Assembly (NCBI GenBank): GCA_022009855.1
Contig: CP091727.1
Span: forward strand, 3,038,001-3,102,000
Origin: Lentisphaeria bacterium
Lineage (GTDB): Bacteria; Verrucomicrobiota; Lentisphaeria; Victivallales; Victivallaceae
Direction of reading: 5' to 3'
Length of the DNA stretch: 64,000 nucleotides
The translations under genes and the position numbers were made by a program. Shown here piece after piece: positions 19,421 through 32,008 of this stretch. How positions within the stretch are numbered: position 1 is the first letter of the stretch; each line of letters opens with the position of its first letter. The notes under the pieces are model-generated. The model saw only the letters and a program-made list of their open reading frames with translations, was not told the DNA's origin and did not search any database.

Positions 19421-21449
19421 ATGAATCCGAATTCCGGTTCGCTCCGCCGTTTTCTGGAGGAGAGCCCGTTTCCGGACTATCTGGAACGGTGCTGGAACGG
19501 GCGGTATTATCTGAATTTTCCGGTGGAATCCGGAAAATCCACCTACGATCCCGGCGGCGTGTGCGCTCATGTGCTCTACTATCTGGTCTACACCGGGGTG
19601 CTCGGAATCTCCCGGGTGCCGCGCGGAAGAGCGGCGCAGCTGGCGGAATGGCTCGCTACGCAGGTGCGCGAGGACGGCTACTGCCTGACGGAAGATGGAT
19701 TCACCGATCACCCCGCCTACGCCTCCACGCTCGGAGATGCCCTGGGAGCCGCTCTCTTTCATGCCGGGGAAAATCGGGCTTGCTGGCGAGGCGAAGGCGC
19801 GTGTCCTCGCCGCGCTGACCCGGCTGGCGGAGCGCCATCCCCGGATTCGTTTTCCGGAGGGCGCGCAGGGCAAGACTCAGCAACTCCGCTTCGAGCTGCG
19901 CATCTACTACTGGATGATGCTCTTTTCCGCCGATCCGGTCTGGAAGGAGCGGTTCGAACTGGCGCTGGAACGCGGCATTCACCGCTACACCCATCCGGCC
20001 GCGGTGGACGGTCCGCTGCTTCAGCCGAGCCTGAATCCGGACTGGACCTGGAACTACGTCTGCACCGGCGGCCTGACTGACCAGCACGCGACCAACACCC
20101 ATACGCCCGCATATTACTGCACCGAGCCGAACGGATTCATGTTCATCTATCTGCACGCGCTCAAAAACAAAGTGTTCGAGCGGCGTGCCGACCTCGACTG
20201 GCTCTGCCGGAACTACATCGCCGGTCTGCTCCGCAATCTGGGCCGGGTGGGAAATCTCGCGAGCGATCTCGACGGTTACGGCATCCACCGCGCCTGGTTC
20301 GGACCGGCGCTGGTGGAAGGGATTCCGCTCGAATCGGCGGCGCTGGCCGACGAGCTGGCTCTGCCGGAGCTGGCAGCTTACTGCCGCTGGTATGCCGACC
20401 GGTACATGGAATTCGTCAAGCGGCGTCCGACCTATGCGGAAAGCGGTCTGCCGGAGGCGCAGCCCTACGGGCATAAGATCGGCATCGAGGCGCAGTTTTC
20501 GCAGCTGGCGGGGGCGCGTTTCTACGGTTCGATCGCGCGGGCGCTGGCGGAGTTCGGCGAGGTGGATGCGATTGCCCCGGTGGAACCTCCTCCGTACGGT
20601 TCGTTCGCCTGGGAGGCGGGCTGGCTCCGGGTCAGCACGCCGGAGTACGAAACCTCGTTCGCCGGACACACCTGTCTGCGGAACATTCCGGTGGTGCCCT
20701 GTTACGGCGATCCGAACCTCGGCACCCTGATCGGCGGAGCGCCGCTGGCGACGCTCTACTCCGGAAAGGAGCTGATGTATGCGGCGAGTTTTCCGGCCGC
20801 TTCGCTGTGGCACATCGAGGCGGAGGATCACAACGGCCGCCGATTCTTGAGCTGTTCGACTTCGCCGGAGGACGACACGTCGATGACGGTCCGGCGCGCT
20901 CCGGACGGCGCGGTGCTCGATTCGACCTCGTTCGACCCCTACGAACCGCCCTGCAATCTCTTCCTGGAGAAGGGGGATTTCTCGAGATGAACTGGCAGCG
21001 GCGGGAACGGGCAAACCGGTTCTGCTTCTATGTGCACAACCGTTATTTCGCGGATCATCTGGAGTTGGACTTCGGCATGAAAGGAATGGCGGGCCACTAC
21101 TGGGATAAAATCTCCTTCGTGCTGCCGCTGCCGGATGAAACGGCGGAGTACCGGGATTCCTCCGGAGCCTTTCTGCCGCTCGCCGGACTGGATCGTCTGC
21201 CGGAAGCGCTCCGCTGGCGGTGCGGCGGCCGCGTCTGTCTCATCGACCGGATGGAACTGCAGGGTGCGGGGGAGGGGGCATGCTTCTCCGTGGCGGTGCG
21301 GAATCTCCCCCGCCGCCCCGGGGATGCCCGGCGGCGTGAACAGTTTTTCGCCGCACTCGACCAGCCAGGTGCGGTTTGAAATCGTTCCGTCGACTCAGGA
21401 CCGGATCTGGCGGCTCCGCTGCCGCCTCTCCTTTCTGCCGGCGGAGTGA
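19421..21449 (+). CDS. Unclassified toroid-like protein of the GH2 operon, three frame breaks
   Basis: About 675 residues, no signal peptide. The first 400 residues are helical with aromatic-rich turns (YYLNFPVESGKSTYDPGGV, FELRIYYWMMLFSADPVW, NPDWTWNYVCTGGLTDQHA), like alpha/alpha-toroid glycan enzymes. The rest is beta-rich (WHIEAEDHNGRRFLSCSTS, FCFYVHNRYFADHLELDFGM). Breaks near 19767 (one G extra), 20982 (one C missing) and 21327 (one G extra). AGGAGGTGAGG lies 8-16 bases before the ATG. Last gene of the operon begun by the split pseudopilin, followed by a strong terminator. Heparinase- or lyase-like architecture is a guess; no family was recognised. Confidence 0.55.
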
Positions 21450-21557
21450 TTTTCTTCTCCTGCGGCCCCGGTTTGTGCCGCGAAATGTAAAAAAGACGCC
21501 GGACGTGTCGTCGTATTGAGAAGCCTTCTCGACAGCACCCCGGCGGCAGTTTAATGC

Positions 21558-21610
21558 GAAACCCTGTGCGGCATCTCTGCCGGAGCCGCACGGGGTTTCC
21601 TTTTTCTCTT
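21558..21610 (+). terminator. Rho-independent terminator
   Basis: GAAACCCTGTGCGGC (21558-21572) and GCCGCACGGGGTTTC (21585-21599) form a 15-pair stem with one G-T pair, followed by CTTTTTCTCTT. It closes the operon ending at 21449. The gap 21450-21793 otherwise holds only the pilin promoter. Confidence 0.85.
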
Positions 21611-21704
21611 GTGGCGGGTGCTGAGAAATCCGGGCGTCTTCCCGACCGTGTCCGAAGAAAAAATCATCTGGTGAAAAGTGACAAATATTTAGATTTTTTT
21701 ACCG

Positions 21705-21733
21705 TTGACTTTCGGGGCCTTTCATGGTATACT
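21705..21733 (+). promoter_or_regulatory. Sigma-70 promoter of pseudopilin gene
   Basis: TTGACT (21705), 17-base spacer, TATACT (21728-21733); 61 bases before the pseudopilin start. Confidence 0.65.
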
Positions 21734-21793
21734 ATTCCCATAAGAATTCCCGGAGGCACAGCGGGAATACAACCTCAACTGCGGAGTTGCAAG

Positions 21794-22549
<756 letters not shown>

Positions 22550-22580
22550 CAGAACACAGCAAAGGAAAGTGAGCTTGATC

Positions 22581-25500
22581 ATGAAACATTCTGTACTCGC
22601 ATTCTGTCTCGCCTGTCTGGCGGGATTTGCCGCCGCATCGGAAAACTGGTGGCAGTATTCTCCCGACCGGGGATTTCGTTTTGAATCGCTTCCGGCGCAG
22701 ATCGTCCTGTATGAACCGGGGTGGAACGCTCTGTATGCAAAGAAGTTGAATCAGCAGAATCTCCTCTCCGGTGCCGTCACCCCCGGGAAGGAGGGGGTGC
22801 TTCACTGTGAAATGCGTTTTCAGTCGCCGGAGCCGAGAAAGGTTCAGGAACTTGCGCTGGAATTTCAACTGCCGGCAAAAACGCCCTTTTTGCTGCTGGA
22901 CAAACTCAAAGTCGATCTGCCGCGCAGCCTGAACGAGCAGAAATGGATCATTTTGGGCGGCTGGAAGGCGAAGTCTTTGACCATTCCGCTGGCGAGCGGG
23001 GCGTCGCTGATTCTGCGGGGCGATCTCGACGTCTGGTGTCAGGACAACCGTCGGTTCGGCGGTTCCCGGTTTCTGCTGCGGCTGCGTTTTTCCCCGAAGG
23101 CGGGGATGCTGGAGGCCGCGTCGCTGAAGTTTGAGGTGGAACGAAAGGGAGTCGTCTCTCTCCCGCAGGATCTTGCCGGGGTGATGAACCGGGGGGCTGC
23201 GCGACGAGGTCGCCGGCGACGGGCAGGGCGGCTGGACCGATCAGGGACCGGAAAACGACCTGCGCCAGCTTCCCGCAGGGCTGCTGCGCTTCGGCGAGGC
23301 CTCATTCCGGATCGTCGATGAAGAAATCAACCGCGGGAAGGCGGCGATCGTGCTCGGGCGGAATGTTTCCGGAGCCTGTGAGTTCCCGCTTCAGGGCCGG
23401 GGGGAACTGGCTCTACTTCCTGCACGCGAGCGCCTGGGGGCGAGGAATGCTGAAATCGGCGAGATCGACGTCACCTTTGCCGACGGTTCCGGACAGACGT
23501 TCCCCGTCATTCAGAACCGCGACATCGGCAACTGGTGGATGCCCTCCCATTTCAAAAACGCAACCAATGTGTGGAGCGTGGAAAATCCTCAGTGTTATGT
23601 CGGCCTCTATCTGAGTCAGTTCCCGTTGAAGCGAAATGATCCGGTACGCATTCGCCTGCGTTCCGGTGCCGGCGCCTGCTGGATGATTCCGGCCATATCG
23701 CTTGAAACGCCCGTATTCCGGTCGAACAGTTTGACAAAACCGTCTATCTTGTGCCGGGGGAGAGAGTGGGCAACGCTGGATTTTCCGGTGACTGTCCAGA
23801 AGGGATCTGTACTGGATTTCTCCGATCAGCTCGATGCCCCGGCTGGAAAGTACGGTCCGGTGAGGATCTCTCCCGAAGGTCATTTCGTCTTTGCGCAGGC
23901 CCCGGAGCGGCGCATTCGCTTTTTCGGCGTCAACCTCAGCTACGGCGCAAACTTTCCCTCCCGGGCCAACGCGGAAAAGCTGGCGGAGCGTCTGGCCGCG
24001 GTCGGGTACAATGTCGTCCGCTTCCACCATCAGGACGGCGGGCTGACCGGCTCCGGTGACGAAATGTTCAACCGGGAGAATCTCGACCGGCTCGACTATT
24101 TCATCGCAGCTTTGAAAAAACGGGGCATCTATTTCATGACCGATCTGTATGTTTCCCGGGTGCGCCCCTGTTATGCGCCGCTGGCGGGGGCGTTTCCCGT
24201 GAAACACTATTCGCCCGCGCTCTTCAAGGCGCTGATTCCGATTCTGCCGGAGGCGATGGAGGATTGAAGCTCTTCTGCCGCCGCTGGCTCCTTCATGAGA
24301 ACCCGTACACCGGGATGGTCTGGGGGAGGGATCCGGCTCTGTTTCAGGTCTCGCTGGTCAACGAGGGGAATCTCGATTTCTTCTGGAACACCACGGCGGA
24401 AACGGAGCGGCTGTACCGGGAAAAAATTTTTCCGCTGGATGGCGGAGCGATTTCCAGCGGAATCCGCGACGGTTTCCCGCTCGGAACCCCGTTTCCTGCA
24501 GTTTCTGAATGAGCTGCAGCGCAACGCTCTTCTGGAGCAGAAACGTTTTCTGCGCGAGGAGCTGAAGGTGGAGGTGCTCTGTACCGGAATCAACATGGAG
24601 AGTTCTCCGGCACTGACGGCCCAGCGGAATCTGCTCGACGTAGTCGACGACCATCTCTATTTTGATCATCCGAGCTTCCCGGTATCCAACTGGAAACTGC
24701 CGGCCAGTTACCGTCAGTATTCGGCGATCCGTCGAAAGGGAAATAATTTTCCGGCCGCGCTGTTCTCCTCCCGCATCTACGGCAAACCTTTCACGGTGAG
24801 CGAATTCAATTATTGCGCTCCCAACCGGTTTCGCTGTGAGTCCGGGGCGCTTCTGGGGGCATATGCCGCTCTGCAGGACTACGATGCGCTGATCCGTTTC
24901 GACTGGGCCAGCAGCGAGCAGACGGCGCTGCAGCCCGCTCCGCTGTCCGCCTTTGCCGCCGCCAACGACCCGCTGGCGCAGTTTTCCGACCGCCTTGCCA
25001 TGCTGCTCTTTCGGCGCGGCGATGTTCGTCCGGCCCGTGAGAAAGTGGTTTGCGAGATTCCCGATGCGTCCGAATGGAAGACCGCTGCGGCAAAATATCC
25101 GCAATCCTTCCGGGAACTCGGTTTCATCGCACAGGTCGGCAGCCGGGCGGGGGGAGCCGACCCGGCTGATGCAACGGAGTCTCCGTGGTGCGGCGAACGG
25201 CCGCTGAGCAATGCCGCGGTGGAGACGCTTCGCCGCAGATTCCGCTTTGACAACATTGCGCAGAGTGCGTCCGGAGAACTGTATCTGGATGCTGCAAAAG
25301 GGGTTTTGAAAATATCCGCGCCCCGGACGGCTGCGATCACCCTGCCGGGCGGTTCAGAAGTTTCCGGAGTGCTCGCGGTTCGCGGGGCGGACGTTCCCCA
25401 GACGATAGCACTCTCGTCTCTGGATGGCAAGCTCCTTGCCGAAAGCGGCAGAATTCTGCTGCTTCACCTGACTGATACGCTGAACTTTCAGGCGAAATTC

Positions 25501-25755
25501 AGCGATGCCAACCGGAACACATTGTACAAATGGGGAAGTTCACGGCTGCTTGTGCGGCGAGGATGGGCGGAGGTGTCGTTCCTGCATCGGGATGCGGGGG
25601 AGATGGAGGTGTTCGCCCTGCATGCCGACGGTTCGGTGGCGCGGCAGCTTCCCCGGCGCGTGGAAAATGGGCGGCTGTTTTTCACCGTTGATACGGCGCT
25701 GGACGACAAAGGTGTGCTTGCCTATCGGATTTCCCGTCGGGAATCGAATCGATGA
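22581..25755 (+). CDS. Large secreted GH-A-clan-like enzyme, several frame breaks
   Basis: About 1057 residues after repair, with signal peptide MKHSVLAFCLACLAGFAAA. Two N-terminal beta regions precede a TIM barrel that starts at about 23880 (RRIRFFGVNLSYGANFPSRA, VGYNVVRFHHQD). Candidate acid/base E in FQVSLVNEGNL and nucleophile E in FTVSEFNYCAPN fit clan GH-A; a beta C-terminus follows. Breaks: 23193 (G extra), 23401 (G extra), 23434 (G missing), 23713 (C missing), 23757 (G extra), 24263 (T missing), 24478 (C extra). The gene at 50541-53866 is a full-length paralog with the same landmarks, including LDAPAGKYGPV, which supports the repairs. Family resembles GH5 but I cannot place it. Confidence 0.7.
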
Positions 25756-25781
25756 AATCCGCGGTCCATGTCGGAATCAGG

Positions 25782-25809
25782 TTGATTTTTCCTGGAAAAG
25801 CTCTATATT
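25782..25809 (+). promoter_or_regulatory. Sigma-70 promoter before AraC gene
   Basis: TTGATT (25782) and TATATT (25804-25809) with a 16-base spacer, just after the stop of the GH-A-like gene. Confidence 0.5.
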
Positions 25810-25965
25810 AATTTGATAAAAGAGGCAAAAATTTGATATAAAGTGCCGATTCCGGCTGGAGAATTGCCGGAGAACCTTCAACTCCATTGCCGGGAGTTTC
25901 TTCGGAACACGGGGCCCGGTCCGGAGTCAAAAACGGCTGGAAACTATCTGTCGCAGAAATCGAAG

Positions 25966-26829
25966 ATGCAGTTGTCTTCTCTCAAAAGTCTGGCGTTCAT
26001 TCCCAACAACGAACTTCCACCTCTGCCGTTTTATGTGATCGACGTGGGCTTCAAGGAGCTGCAGGCCGGTGAACGGGATGCCGGAAACGGCGCGTTCAAG
26101 GATTTCATCGAGCTGATCTGGTGCGTGGAGGGGTGCGGAGAGATCCGGCTGTTCGAGCACTCCTTCCCCATTGCGCCCAACGATGTCTTCTACTATCTGC
26201 CGGGGGAGGATCACGAGCTCAGGGCGATCAGCGCCGGCTGGTCGATGTACTGGATCTGCTTTCGCGGGACGCTGGCTGAAAGTGTGTTTCTCTCCTATCG
26301 CTACGCACGTTGTCAGCACGCTTCTGAGGAGTGCCCGGTTGCTCTTTTTACCGATATTTCGAACTGCATTTCGTCGCCGGAACCGGTGCAGCAGGGGCTT
26401 GCCTGCGGGTATCTCATGCAGATTCTGGCAAAGATGAACTCCTGGAAAACCCGTCAGCGTCATCCGGATCGGAAGATCGACCGGATTCTCGGTTTTGTCG
26501 CGCACAACCTCTCCAATCCGGCGCTCGACATCGAGCTGGTGGCGGATACGATGGAAATTCCCAAATCAACGTTGCAGAAGATATTTGAAAGCAAAGTCTC
26601 CTGCTCTCTCGGCACCTACATCCGGAATGAACGGTTTCAGAAAGCGTTGGTCCTGCTGAAAAACACGGATCTGCCCGTCAGCAGGATCGCCGCCGAGGTC
26701 GGTTACCGGGAACTTGCCTCCTTTTCCCGCCTGATCCGGCGCGGCACCGGGATGTCGCCTCTGCAGTTCCGTTCCGCCAGAGGATTGAACGCCACCCCTC
26801 CCGGAACGCGGCGAAACCGGGCGGAGTGA
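25966..26829 (+). CDS. AraC-family transcription regulator
   Basis: An N-terminal cupin-like sensing domain (FIELIWCVEGCGEIRLFE, NDVFYYLPGEDHELRAI) and two C-terminal helix-turn-helix units (LDIELVADTMEIPKSTLQKI and LPVSRIAAEVGYRELASFSR) are visible. About 287 residues, intact. The ATG at 25966 is preferred since the domain starts there; a GTG at 25843 in the same frame would add 41 residues of unlikely composition. It follows the pseudopilin/GH-A pair on the same strand, so it probably controls that unit or the convergent DUF6259 locus. Confidence 0.8.
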   Translation: MQLSSLKSLAFIPNNELPPLPFYVIDVGFKELQAGERDAGNGAFKDFIELIWCVEGCGEIRLFEHSFPIAPNDVFYYLPGEDHELRAISAGWSMYWICFRGTLAESVFLSYRYARCQHASEECPVALFTDISNCISSPEPVQQGLACGYLMQILAKMNSWKTRQRHPDRKIDRILGFVAHNLSNPALDIELVADTMEIPKSTLQKIFESKVSCSLGTYIRNERFQKALVLLKNTDLPVSRIAAEVGYRELASFSRLIRRGTGMSPLQFRSARGLNATPPGTRRNRAE

Positions 26830-26834
26830 TTTTT

Positions 26835-26850
26835 GCCCCGGCGGCGGGGC
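26835..26850. terminator. GC hairpin between convergent genes
   Basis: GCCCCG-GCGG-CGGGGC lies between the AraC stop and the DUF6259 gene stop. Position suits a bidirectional terminator, but no proper T-run follows. Confidence 0.3.
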
Positions 26851-26852
26851 GC

Positions 26853-28913
26853 TCAGGCGCCCGGCAGTTCGCGGGTCAGCACCTCCAGCGGCGGAATGGT
26901 GTACGTTCTGCCTCCGATCCGGCACTGCTGCGGCTCGGTGAGGAAGTTGACGAAACACTGCAGAATCCGCCCGTCTGCGGCGCGCCAGCCTGACGAGGCG
27001 ATCGACGGGAAGTTCTCCTGCCGGTTCCGGTAGTGAAGCGTGTAACTGCCGCACTCGACCGGGCAGGGGAACTCGATCAACTCCCCGTGAAGCAGAAATT
27101 CCCGGTGACGCCGGCGGGCCGCGTTCAGGTTGCGGATCAGCACCGGGAGCGGCTCCTGCGGCGGCGCAGGATGGTTCCAGTCCGAAGCGGCTCCCCAGTC
27201 GATCTCGCCGCTGTCGCGCAGCATGACGCTGAGCATCTCGCCGGAACAGAAGGCGCGGGCCAGCCGGAACTGCAGATTGTCCGGCGATTTGACGCAGTCG
27301 ATCTTCTGTTCCGCGCCGCACTGGTTGCCGAAGAAGTTGTTCGCATAACGGTGGAACACGTACTGGAAACCCGGCACCGGCTGCCCGTAGTTGATGCCGA
27401 AGACGTCCCGCAAATCGTTGAAGGGGAGGGCGGCGACGTAGGGCCCCGCCGCGGCGCATTCGGCGCCGAGAAGCATCCGGCTCCCCGCGGCGTGGATCGT
27501 GTTGTTGAGCTCATCGAGAAACTCCCGCATGGCTTCGGTCTGCCACGCTCCCGGCACCGGCGGATGGTGATGATCCTTCCGATAACAGAGGAAGGAGGCG
27601 CCGCCGAGATTCTGATCGAGAATCTGGAAGTAATCGACCCCCTCCTGCGCCAGAATCCGCACCTGTTCTTTGAAAATCTCCCGGCTTTTCCTCTCTGCGA
27701 TGCAGAAGGTCTCGCTCTCCCGGATCATGTCGCAGATCGTGGCACGGCTCTCCCCTTTCGGACCGCGCGCCATGCAGGATTCCAGCTGTCGCGTCTCGTA
27801 CTCCGCGCGCCCCGAATAATCGTTGATGCGGCTCTGCATCGTGAAGGAGGTGCCGGAACCGTAGACGCCGAGGAGATGCCCCGCCCCGTGCAGGAGGTCG
27901 CGCAGTTTCCGGAAGGATTCCGCCCCGCCGACCGGCGGCCAGTAGAAAGGCGGGTGCCAGGGGCCGTGCTGCTCCCAGCGCATCAGCAGCGCCATCACTT
28001 TGCTGGCGAACGCCTCGGCCAGCTCCTGCAGCCGGGGGAAGGCGTTTTCATACGGGAGAAACCGGTTGGGTTCCGGCGTGATGGTGCCGGTCCCCGGACT
28101 GGATAGATCACTGTGACCGGAGACTCCTCCAGCCACTCCGGCAGGGGGAAGCGCCGGTTCATCGCCGGGTCGCGTTTCACCACGTTCTGCCGGTAGAAAT
28201 CGCAGGCGGCCTGCCAGCCGGGCGGAACGGGCTGCAGAAGGAGATCGAAGGGCAGTTCACAGCAGCCGGAGCGGAGGAGTCCGCCGCACATTGTCTCGAT
28301 CCTCAGCCCGAGGCGATCGTCGGCTTCGGGGGCGAACTCCAGCGCCTTGGTGGTGTGGCGGGGATCATCCGCGACGAAGCAGACGCCGCCTTCGTTCCGC
28401 CAGGCGGCGAGAAACTGCATCTGACAGAGCCCGGGATAGTAGCCGATGCCGAGGTTGTCGGGGGAATTCGATGTGCTGTACTTTGCGGTTGCGTTTCTCC
28501 CGTTCGCTGACGATCACCCCTTCGCTGAAGGGATAGAAGAGTTCGTGATTGAGCGGGATTGCGATATGAGGCGCTTCGATGAAATCGGGCAGAAGGTCGG
28601 CCGGAATTCCGGAGAGCGCCGGGCGGAACCGGAAGGAGCCGTCCTCGCCGTTGCGGATTTTGAGAGTGAACAGCAGTCCCGGCACGGGCGGCACTCCGAC
28701 CAGCGCGCCTCGCCCGCCTCGAAGCGGAACGAGGAAAAGCAGGTGTCATCAAGTTCGAGGTAGTCCCCGTTTTGCCGCAGAAAGCGGAGCGAAAAGGCCC
28801 GTTCTGCCGGAGCGAGCAGCGAAAGATTGCGGTGTTCCAGCGCGAGAACGGCGCCGTTTTTTCCCGGAGAGGACCAGCCGGCTCTCTCCGTTGTTCCAAT
28901 GGATCTCATTCAT
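26853..28913 (-). CDS. DUF6259-type carbohydrate-locus protein, four frame breaks
   Basis: About 687 residues after repair, no clear signal peptide. An N-terminal beta-sandwich (LVLSGKNGAVLALEHRNLSL, DGSFRFRPALSGIPADLLPD) is followed by a TIM-barrel-like region (EGVDYFQILDQNLGGASFLC, LLGAECAAAGPYVAALPFND) and a short beta end. This matches DUF6259 proteins of Lentisphaerota and Bacteroidota, which are unassigned but lie in glycan loci. Breaks: A extra near 28861, G missing near 28708, C extra near 28454, G missing near 28095. The repaired start ATG at 28913 overlaps the stop of the beta-helix gene (ATGA). DUF name is from memory of the family pattern. Confidence 0.6.
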
Positions 28914-31113
28914 AAGAAACCACTTTGCTGTTGATGTTTTTTCATTTTCGCCTCCTCGGCTGAGTCGACGAAGGCGAAGGGGTTCCTCCGCCCGGAAGCT
29001 GGAAGGTGTTGTCTTCGAAACGGATGTCGGCGATTCTGCTCAGCGAGACGGCGGGGCCGTGTGGCGCGTTGCGGCGGATGCGGTTGCCGATGATCTGCAC
29101 GTCGGCGCAGTTCCATAGGGTGAGCGCCGGTTTCCCGGAAGTTTCCATCTCGTTGCCTTCGAGGCGGAGGTGGTGGATCGAGCTCGCCTCCATGTTCCCC
29201 TCCGCATACGGGGGGATGCAGCGGACATAGATTGCGCTCCCGCCGGTGTTGCGGAACCGGCAGTTCCGGACCACGCTGTTTCGGGCGCTGAAGTAGAGTT
29301 CCCAGGGGCAGAGTGCGGTGATCGACACGCCGGGACCGGTGATCGTGTCGAAGGTGGAATCCTCCACCCGCACACCGGGCGCCGTCAACTGTACACCGAG
29401 CCCCCGGACGTTGCGGTAGGTGCAGTTGACGATCGCGGAACCGCTGAAACAGCCGCCGAGCGGCTGGACGCGGTCCGGTCGGAGGACCTTCTTCTGCAGA
29501 TACATGGTTTTCTGTTCGCGTTTCTGGTCCTCGGTGAGCGTCGGCTGGCGGAGCGTCTCTCTTGTGGCGATGCCGGGCGGGAGCGGCGTGGCGTATTCCG
29601 GGTGGCCGTTGCGGCGGACAATCCGCCGGACCGCCTTCACTTTGCCGGTGTTTCCGTCGAGAATCAGTACGCCGGAGGTGTTGCTCATGGTCCGCTCCGG
29701 CAGAGTGCGCAGGCCGTCCGGGGTGACGGCGGTGAGTGCGACGGTTGAGGCGGCGAGATTGATTCCGTCATCCTCCATCGATGAGAAGGTGCAGTGCTCC
29801 AGGTACGGACCGACCTTGCCGATGGCGGCGAACATCAACCCGTCGCCGTCGGTGGAGATGAGGCGCGCGGTTCCCGGCTCCGGTTCGACGCGGCAGTTTT
29901 GCAGGATCGGCGCGTAGCTCAGCAGATGCCAGGTCCAGGAGGGAGAGCTGTGAACGGTGATCGCGTCGAAATGGTCGAACTTCGACAAGATTGAACTGAT
30001 CGCATTGGCGCACCGGGAGTCGTACCGGCCGGTGATGACCACCGGATTGCCGGGAGCGAGGCTGGTGCGCGCAGTTCCCGCGTGAAAACTGCCGAGTTCG
30101 ACGCGGAACTTCCGCCCGCCGAGCGGTTCGACTTTGCCGAGCGGGAAGGTGCCGGGCAGATAGGTCCGCGTCTCAGGCGACAGCGGCGTGAGGCGGCGGG
30201 AGGGGGCCTCGAGCAGGTTCGGGGCAAGCGGCGAGGGGAAGCCTTCGTCGATCTCCACCTCGAGCCGGGTCCGCTCCGCATTGGCGGCAACGATGCGCCC
30301 CTGCGTGAAGGGGGGCGTTTCGTAATCCAGCGTCAGGTTGCGGAGCGTCGTATGGTATCCCCCGAGAATCCGGATGCCGCAGAGGGCGGGATTCGTGAAG
30401 AGTAGCCGGGTCTGCCCCGCTTCACCCTCCAGCGTCAGGTGTTCGGGCGAGAGCAGCCGCAGGTGGGCCTGATTCAGTGTGTCGGCGTTCCAGGAGGAGA
30501 ACCCGCCGGAGATGCGGTTCCGCCAGGCGCGGCGTTCCGGCGGGCGGCTCTCCGGTTCAATCCGGTAGGTCCCGGCGGGGAAGAGGAGCCGCACCGGGGA
30601 TTTTGCGGCGGCGGCGGCTTCCAGCGCCCGGCGGATGGCCGGTCCGTCGTCGGTTCTGCCGTCGCCTCGGGCGCCGAACTCCCGGACGGAGAAACTTCGA
30701 ATCTTCGGTGCATGTTTCATCTCCTGAAGCAATTTCTCCTCTTCCGCGAAATATCCGGAAAGCATCTCCAGCTCCTCGTGAGCGCTCCAGGCGAAAAGCA
30801 GCGACTCCGCGGTTCCGGATTTGAGCCGCTCTGCGATGTATGCGGCCAGAGAATCGAGGATTTCCATTCGCTTTGCGACGGCGGTAAAACGGGGGGAGCC
30901 GGCGGCTTTCAGAAGAGAGAGAGCAGACGGAGCCGTTCCGGCTTTTCCGCCAGTGCCGCTTTCCAGACAGCTTCGGTCTCCTGCCGGAATTCCGCTTGCG
31001 GGAACGAGGCCAGACACTCCGGCGTGAAGTAGCCGGTCGAAGAAAAAGGACGGTTTGTCCGCCGCGCACAGCGCCAGCGGAATTGCCGCCAGCAGGGAAA
31101 GTTTAAATCGCAT
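28910..31113 (-). CDS. Secreted right-handed beta-helix enzyme (pectate-lyase/GH110-like), three frame breaks
   Basis: About 734 residues. Signal peptide MRFKLSLLAAIPLALCAAD; a helical spacer; then VREFGARGDGRTDDGPAIRR, the usual first turn of the pectate_lyase_3 helix, and many short turns such as LRNLTLDYETPPFTQG and YRNVRGLGVQLTAPGVRVED. The layout resembles GH110 alpha-1,3-galactosidases. Two compensating shifts (T extra near 31044, one base missing near 30920) garble about 40 residues; repair gives YFTPECLASFPQAEFRQETE. A third near 28987 restores the family end FEDNTFQLPGGRNPFAFVD and an ATGA overlap with the next gene. The start overlaps the pseudopilin stop by 11 bases. Substrate unknown. 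Confidence 0.7.
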
Positions 31114-31852
31114 CAATCAGAACTCCTTTGATGAAAACCTTGTTGCGATAGGAATAGACGTTTTTCAGTTCCTTTCTCCCGGCGGGGTGGACACTGCCGT
31201 CCGCATGCAGTGTATTCAGCCGCCCGAGGTGGAGCAGATTCGGGGAGTAGTTGGTGGAGTTCCGGGGACCGGCGGTGGACTGAGCTCCTTCGGTGTCATC
31301 GTTTTTTCTGCTCTCCGTCATCAGGTAGATGCGAAAGTTGGGCGAGCGCCCGTTGACGCCGGCCAGACGGCGTTCCTGCTGCGGAACCTTCGGCAGAGAA
31401 AAGATGAAGTAGGCGGAGGAATCGGAAAGATCGACTCCCTCCTGCACGCGGATGGAATCCAGATCCTCATAGGAGATGTTGACTCCGTATGCTTCGGTGA
31501 AGTCGCCTTCTCCGGCCGCCGCGGAGGGACAGCGGAGCGGGGATTTCTTCAGACGCTGCCGCGCCTCGTCCTGATTCCCCAGATACTGCGTGTAGAGGTG
31601 GGTGTACCAGATGTCGGTTCCGTAGAACCAGCGGTAGAAGATGTAGTCCCGGTTGTCCCCCGCGTACATGGCGAACCAGAGACCGTTCTGCTTGAGGTTG
31701 GCGGAGCAGGTGATGGTTTTCGCCTTTTCCCGCGCCTGTGTGAGCGCCGGCAACAGCATGGAGGCCAGGATGGCAATGATTGCAATAACGATCAAAAGTT
31801 CGATAAGAGTAAAATCATTTCGAAATTTCTTTTCCCACGGCTTCTTCTGCAT
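31103..31852 (-). CDS. Pseudopilin
   Basis: Intact, 249 residues. Leader MQKKPWEKKFRND, then FTLIELLIVIAIIAILASML with the glutamate at position 5 of the mature form, then SANLKQNGLWFAMYAGDNRD and LRCPSAAAG. End motif LLHLGRLNTLHADGSVH. AGGAGG sits 7 bases before the ATG and a consensus promoter about 55 bases before it. First gene of a three-gene minus-strand unit with the beta-helix and DUF6259 proteins. Confidence 0.88.
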   Translation of the reverse strand: MQKKPWEKKFRNDFTLIELLIVIAIIAILASMLLPALTQAREKAKTITCSANLKQNGLWFAMYAGDNRDYIFYRWFYGTDIWYTHLYTQYLGNQDEARQRLKKSPLRCPSAAAGEGDFTEAYGVNISYEDLDSIRVQEGVDLSDSSAYFIFSLPKVPQQERRLAGVNGRSPNFRIYLMTESRKNDDTEGAQSTAGPRNSTNYSPNLLHLGRLNTLHADGSVHPAGRKELKNVYSYRNKVFIKGVLIDAI

Positions 31853-31907
31853 TTTCCTTCCTCCTTTGTGGATTTTGTCGGCGAAAATACAATATTATTT
31901 TATATTA

Positions 31908-31935
31908 ATTATATTCATTTCCTGCCGTTTGTCAA
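31908..31935 (-). promoter_or_regulatory. Consensus sigma-70 promoter of pseudopilin operon
   Basis: On the minus strand TTGACA (31935-31930), a 16-base spacer, TATAAT (31913-31908), 56 bases before the pseudopilin start. Confidence 0.7.
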
Positions 31936-32008
31936 GTGGAAAAGGAAATTTTTCTGAAAAATTTTGGGGAAACAAAGAGAAGAAAGCGTGATACCTCCTG
32001 GCGTGAAT

